Below are positions 60,421-64,000 of a DNA stretch of 64,000 nt, in pieces. Positions within the stretch are counted from its first letter, which is position 1; every line of letters begins with the position of its first letter. Origin of the DNA: Thioalkalivibrio sp. ALJ7 (GTDB lineage: Bacteria > Pseudomonadota > Gammaproteobacteria > Ectothiorhodospirales > Ectothiorhodospiraceae). The stretch covers positions 434,001 to 498,000 of the forward strand of contig NZ_AQXQ01000011.1 in NCBI RefSeq assembly GCF_000376865.1, read 5' to 3'. Below the pieces are notes generated by a model. It worked only from the letters and a program-made list of their open reading frames with translations. It was not told the DNA's origin and did not search any database. The position numbers were made by a program, and so were the translations under genes.

Positions 60421-61239
60421 GTGCCTGATCCCGGTCTGATCGTCTGGATGGCGGTGTTGCTCGTGGTGCTGGCCGGCATCGCCGGCATCTTGTCGGGGCT
60501 CCTGGGAGTGGGCGGGGGAATCGTCCTTGTCCCCGGCCTGTTTCATATCTTTTCGCTGCTGGGTTATTCCAGCGAGCAGCTCATGCAGATCTGCCTGGGG
60601 ACGTCGTTGGCCACCATCGTGGTCACCTCGGCACGATCCACCTTTCTTCATCATGCGCGCGGGGCGGTGGACTGGGCCATCCTTCGGCGCTGGAGCCCCG
60701 GCATCATTGGTGGGGCAATTCTCGGGGTCTGGATCTCGGCGCAGCTGTCGTCCGAGGTGCTGCAGGTGATCTTCGGGGTGCTGGCCCTGTTGATTGCGAT
60801 CCATCTGCTGGTCGGCGACCTGCGGTTTCGGATCATCACGCATCTTCCCGAAGGCGCCGTTATTAGAACGGCACCCCCTGTGATCGGATCGGTGTCCGTG
60901 ATCATGGGCATAGGGGGTGGCACGCTCTCGGTTCCCCTGATGACGGCCCTGGGGACATCCATGCGCCGTGCGGTCGCGATGGCCTCAGGTATGGGGATAT
61001 TGATTGCGGGGCCGGCTGCGCTTGGTTTTATGCTGGTCAACGTCGAGCCGGCCCACCAGCCACCCGGGACCATCGGCGCCGTGAACCTGATCGCGTTTGC
61101 CTGCATCGTCAGCATTGCCTATCTCAGTGCGCCGATCGGAGTGCGTTTGGCTCACGCACTCGATCCCCGGCCACTCAAGAAGGTCTTCGGATTTTTCCTG
61201 CTGCTCGTCGCGCTCAACATGATCCGCGTGAGCATCTAG
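60421..61239 (+). CDS. TauE/SafE-family membrane protein (putative sulfite/organosulfur anion exporter)
   Basis: A 272-residue protein with about eight TM helices: VWMAVLLVVLAGIAGILSGL LGVGGGIVLVPGL and, in the second half, VMGIGGGTLSVPLMTALGTS. These two paired G-rich motifs define the DUF81/TauE-SafE family. Some members export sulfite or sulfoacetate made in sulfonate degradation. Start GTG at 60421. The presence of such an exporter in this island supports a sulfur-containing substrate, but members have other roles too. Confidence 0.9.
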   Translation: MPDPGLIVWMAVLLVVLAGIAGILSGLLGVGGGIVLVPGLFHIFSLLGYSSEQLMQICLGTSLATIVVTSARSTFLHHARGAVDWAILRRWSPGIIGGAILGVWISAQLSSEVLQVIFGVLALLIAIHLLVGDLRFRIITHLPEGAVIRTAPPVIGSVSVIMGIGGGTLSVPLMTALGTSMRRAVAMASGMGILIAGPAALGFMLVNVEPAHQPPGTIGAVNLIAFACIVSIAYLSAPIGVRLAHALDPRPLKKVFGFFLLLVALNMIRVSI

Positions 61240-61328
61240 GCCATGCGCCCATGGTTGTTACCGGGCCTCTTCTACCCGGGGCCCTGTGGTTGCAAGGGCA
61301 CGCCCGGATATTGCCGCGACCAGTCGAT

Positions 61329-62126
61329 TCAGGATCGATCGATCTCGAATCGATACTTGAACGAGTCGCCACTGAAAAACAGGAACTCGTAGTCGATGGG
61401 CCGTCCGGAGCGATCGTGGGTTAGACGTTCCACCTGTAGAACCGGGTCGGCTTCCGACAGGCCCAATTCCTTCTGTACTTCGCTGTTCGCCAGCCCGGCA
61501 TCGATGCTGATGTTGGCCGCACCCAGCGGGATGCCCGAGAGGTTCTCCAGGATCGGGAAGATATCGCCCGAGAGGTCCTGACTGAACAAGGGGCGCCCCA
61601 CATCCAATGGGAAATAGCTGATCTCCAGTGAAACCGGCACCCGGTTCAGGTAGCGCACCCGCTTCACTTCGACCACCGAGCCGCTTGTTGCACCCCCAAG
61701 GTCGAGTGCGTCGCGCACATTCTTGGGCGGGACCATTTCCTCGATCGAAACGACCCGTGCCGTTGCTTCGTAGCCCTGGGCCGCCATGGCCTCGCCGAAG
61801 CCTTCCAGGCGTCGTACGTTTTGCACCGCCTTCGGCTTGCTGACAAAACTGCCCTTGCCCTGCGAGCTGAAAATCAGGCCTTCGTTGTGCAGGTCACGCA
61901 GTGCCTGGCGAATGGTAATGCGGCTGACGCCGAATCGCCGGGTGAGCTCGCTTTCGGAGGGAAGCTTCTGGTGCGGCTGGTAGGTGCCGTCGAGGATCCG
62001 TTGACGCAACGTTTCCTTGATCTGGACATATAGCGGTTGCGGAGATTCCTGAAGCGTTTGGCGGTCCGGAGTGCTGGATTCCATGGGCGGTCTCGTTCCT
62101 CGGTTCGACTCATCATATCGTGTCAT
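61329..62126 (-). CDS. GntR/HutC-family regulator with UTRA domain (second copy)
   Basis: A 265-residue (or 251 from the ATG at 62084) regulator. The winged helix is QIKETLRQRILDGTYQPHQK, ELTRRFGVSRITIRQALRDL and LIFSSQGKGSFVSKP. The UTRA domain has SGSVVEVKRVRYLNRVPVSL and LGLSEADPVLQVERLTHDRS. Relative of the first GntR at 45029-45820: both share the pattern RMEAFGE/RLEGFGEAM in the same place. It is transcribed away from the binding-protein gene, in the gap after TauE. Start choice between 62126 and 62084 is open, since neither has a strong ribosome site. Confidence 0.9.
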   Translation of the reverse strand: MTRYDESNRGTRPPMESSTPDRQTLQESPQPLYVQIKETLRQRILDGTYQPHQKLPSESELTRRFGVSRITIRQALRDLHNEGLIFSSQGKGSFVSKPKAVQNVRRLEGFGEAMAAQGYEATARVVSIEEMVPPKNVRDALDLGGATSGSVVEVKRVRYLNRVPVSLEISYFPLDVGRPLFSQDLSGDIFPILENLSGIPLGAANISIDAGLANSEVQKELGLSEADPVLQVERLTHDRSGRPIDYEFLFFSGDSFKYRFEIDRS

Positions 62127-62384
62127 AGAAGGAGTGAGATGGGTAGTGGAACGGATGGAGTGGCTGAGTAGTGAGGCCGACGGTGGGAGCGCTGCATGCG
62201 GAAGGTGTATTGCTTGTCATGCTTGCCGACGCTCAATCCGGTGATACGGCACTTCAATGGCGCAGGGATTCCCCAGGTTGGGGCGGTATCGCGACGGATG
62301 GCGGATTCCAATGCGCCAAGGGGCGAAAAATATAAACTCGTAAAAACAATTAGTTGAAGATTCTTTTCTCTCGATTGCTCGCTA

Positions 62385-62400
62385 CGGCACGGAACCTGCT
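62385..62400 (+). promoter_or_regulatory. Possible sigma-54 promoter of the binding-protein gene
   Basis: CGGCACGGAACCTGCT has the GG (-24) and GC (-12) at the correct spacing and matches nine of eleven consensus positions. It is 119 bases upstream of the ATG. With the sites at 42980 and 54965 it suggests common control. The rest of the 62127-62518 gap shows a CTTGTCAT copy (62213-62220) but no gene. Confidence 0.5.
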
Positions 62401-62518
62401 GCGGATCCGGTAGATCAGTCATGGCCTGTTAGTACAGGCAAGTCCTCACGCCGGGGTCAGTCGGCTGGTCAAACGTTGGATGCGCCATTTTGGCGGACAC
62501 TTTTTTGGGAGAAGAACC

Positions 62519-63868
62519 ATGCGTTGGAAGCCAATTGTTGCCGGTGTAGCAATCGCGGCCTTTTCCGGGGCCGCGGTGGCCGAGACGATCCAGATCCGGG
62601 TCGGGCACCAGAGTCAGGTCACTAATACGGTATCGGGCGGGGTCGTCGTCGAACGCCTGCGTCTTTTCGAGGAACATTTGCCGACGGATGGCCGGTACGA
62701 GGACGTCGATTTTGTCGTCCAGTATGCGGATTTCGACTCCGGTCCGCCGATCACCAACCGAATGATCGCCGGGCAGCTCGAGTTCGGGGTCATGGGTGAC
62801 TACCCGCTCATCGTGAACGGTGCGACCTTCCAGAACACGGGTCGTGCCGAGTCCCTTTTCGTAGCTATGACGGGTTACAACGCCCGTGGGACGGGCAACG
62901 GTATCGTCGTCCCCGTCGATTCCCCTGCGCAGCGGCTGGAAGACCTTGCCGGCAAGCAGCTTTCGACGCCGTTCGGCAGTGCCGCCTGGGGTATGACCCT
63001 GGACGCCCTGAGCCAGGCCGGCATTGCGGATGACGTGCAACTTCGGGATCAGGGGCCACCGGTCGGGGTGGCGAATATCCGCACTGGCAACATCGATGCC
63101 CATGCGAATTTCACGCCCTGGTCCGAGGTCATGGAGTATCGCGGCTTTGGCCGCAAGGTCTTCGATGGCAGCGAGGTTGGCCAGCCGACCTTCCACGGGA
63201 CCGTGGTGCGGGATGACTTCGCGGAAGAGCATCCGCGTGTGGTCGAGGCGTACATCGCGGCGACCATGGAGGCTCAGGAATGGATCATGGAAGACCCCAA
63301 GCGGGCGGCGACCAAGCTGGAAGAGTGGACCACGATCGAGAAAGAGGTCCTGTACCTGTACTTTAGCGAGGGTGGCATTACCTCGGTCGATCCGACCCTG
63401 AAGCCCGAGTGGGTCGATGCGCTCAAGTATCACCACTCCACGTTGCAGCGGGAGCGTTCGGTCCCGGATCTAGACTTTGATCGCTGGGTGGACGACAGCT
63501 TTGTCCGCGCGGTTTACGAGGCTCAGGGTAAGGACTACGAGGAGCAACTAGGCAAGATCACCCGCTCCGAACCGGGCGCAGGCGGGCTTCCGCCGGCCGA
63601 GGTCTGGTTTGCCGAAGAGGGCATCATCAAGTACGACTCCATTGGTGAGATGCTGGCCGCGGTTGAAGAGGTCGAGGAATCCGGTTCCGATGAAGTTCGT
63701 GCGACGTATGTGTACGACCACGGTACGGGCCTGAAGCTGTTCGGCCATGTCGCCTCTTTTGTGGAAACCGACGACGACTACGTCGCCTTCATGCGGGCTG
63801 GTGACGCCGAGGAATATGCCAGTGAGAACGGTGGTTCCACTGTCGAGCTGGCCGTCCTTCGTTACTAG
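62519..63868 (+). CDS. SsuA-like ABC substrate-binding protein with C-terminal NosL-like domain
   Basis: A 449-residue exported protein. Signal peptide IVAGVAIAAFSGAAVA-E, then an SsuA/TauA-type periplasmic-binding fold: IQIRVGHQSQVTNTVSGGVV, NRMIAGQLEFGVMGDYPLIV, GKQLSTPFGSAAWGMTLDAL and VGVANIRTGNIDAHANFTPW. Residues about 356-449 (AEVWFAEEGIIKYDSIGEML, ATYVYDHGTGLKLFGHVASF, GDAEEYASENGGSTV) resemble the C-terminal half of NosL, the copper-binding lipoprotein of nitrous-oxide reductase maturation. The NosL CPVCGM motif is absent. It is likely the binding protein of the ABC permease and ATPase about 18 kb away. I chose the ATG at 62519 for its GGAG site. Confidence 0.88.
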   Translation: MRWKPIVAGVAIAAFSGAAVAETIQIRVGHQSQVTNTVSGGVVVERLRLFEEHLPTDGRYEDVDFVVQYADFDSGPPITNRMIAGQLEFGVMGDYPLIVNGATFQNTGRAESLFVAMTGYNARGTGNGIVVPVDSPAQRLEDLAGKQLSTPFGSAAWGMTLDALSQAGIADDVQLRDQGPPVGVANIRTGNIDAHANFTPWSEVMEYRGFGRKVFDGSEVGQPTFHGTVVRDDFAEEHPRVVEAYIAATMEAQEWIMEDPKRAATKLEEWTTIEKEVLYLYFSEGGITSVDPTLKPEWVDALKYHHSTLQRERSVPDLDFDRWVDDSFVRAVYEAQGKDYEEQLGKITRSEPGAGGLPPAEVWFAEEGIIKYDSIGEMLAAVEEVEESGSDEVRATYVYDHGTGLKLFGHVASFVETDDDYVAFMRAGDAEEYASENGGSTVELAVLRY

Positions 63869-63916
63869 TGTTTTATCTTTTTGCTTAGCGGGTTTTCCCG
63901 CTCGTTTGTGTTAGGA

Positions 63917-63950
63917 AGCCATGGCCGATCTGTCCGGTCATGGCTTTTTT
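63917..63950 (+). terminator. Terminator of the binding-protein gene
   Basis: A 10-bp stem AGCCATGGCC/GGTCATGGCT (one G-T pair) with a nine-base loop is followed by six T residues, about 50 bases after the stop. Confidence 0.88.
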
Positions 63951-64000
63951 GTTCCTGATACGTGATTGGCGGGTCGCATTCGTAGCGGTGAAGCCGAGGG

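Overview
This window looks like chromosome from a GC-rich, sulfur-oxidising gammaproteobacterium, most likely Thioalkalivibrio or a close Ectothiorhodospiraceae relative. The reasons are a flavocytochrome c sulfide dehydrogenase pair (fccAB), a complete type IV minor-pilin operon, a split PntA transhydrogenase, gammaproteobacterial housekeeping order (argS, SPOR protein, priA, hrpA), and DUF2288, DUF3775 and YdcH-type small proteins. The genus is inferred from the sequence alone.

Layout. 0-3.1 kb: the 3' part of typA, then a toxin-antitoxin pair (RHH + PIN) framed by two 195-bp direct repeats. 3.1-10.8 kb: a leftward minor-pilin operon (two FimT/GspH-type pilins, pilV, pilW, pilX, pilY1, pilE). 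11-17.9 kb: an FGE-like protein lacking the expected cysteines, two more toxin-antitoxin modules separated by REP-like hairpins, a TlpA-like thioredoxin, nadA, and a repeat-rich stretch in which the 3' end of one gene is duplicated. 18-26.4 kb: redox and stress genes, fccAB, PilZ, and a PepSY/PhoP/PhoQ-like signalling operon. 26.6-42.8 kb: housekeeping (dadA, hrpA, SPOR protein, argS, priA, pntAB, an HNH protein, hemH, a CinA-like protein), with an AT-rich, DnaA-box-bearing gap between priA and pntB.

42.8-63.9 kb is the most interesting part: a roughly 21-kb accessory catabolic island. It starts with a sulfonate/taurine-type ABC permease and ATPase and a GntR/UTRA regulator. An AprA-like flavoprotein, an AprB-like two-cluster ferredoxin, a HEAT-repeat protein, a seven-iron-type ferredoxin, a DUF971 protein, a ferredoxin-NADP reductase, ETF-quinone oxidoreductase, EtfBA and an Lrp-type regulator follow. 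Next comes a tripartite tricarboxylate-type transporter (TctC, TctB, TctA) operon that also encodes a RidA-like protein and a cytoplasmic gamma-glutamyltransferase-family hydrolase, then a TauE/SafE exporter, a second GntR/UTRA regulator, and an SsuA-like binding protein with a C-terminal NosL-like domain.

A sigma-54 (-24/-12) promoter matching the consensus lies before the TctC operon. Two weaker but correctly spaced matches lie before the ABC permease operon and before the binding-protein gene. An inverted-repeat motif, CTTGT-N4-AYAAG, recurs in the island and may be a GntR-type operator. The working model is uptake of a small organic (perhaps organosulfur or nitrogen-containing) anion and oxidation by the AprAB-like flavoenzyme. 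Electrons would pass through ferredoxin or ETF to NADP and quinone, with amide or imine clean-up by the hydrolase and RidA, and sulfite-like anion export by TauE. The substrate cannot be read from the sequence. I saw no tRNA, rRNA, CRISPR array or complete insertion sequence.
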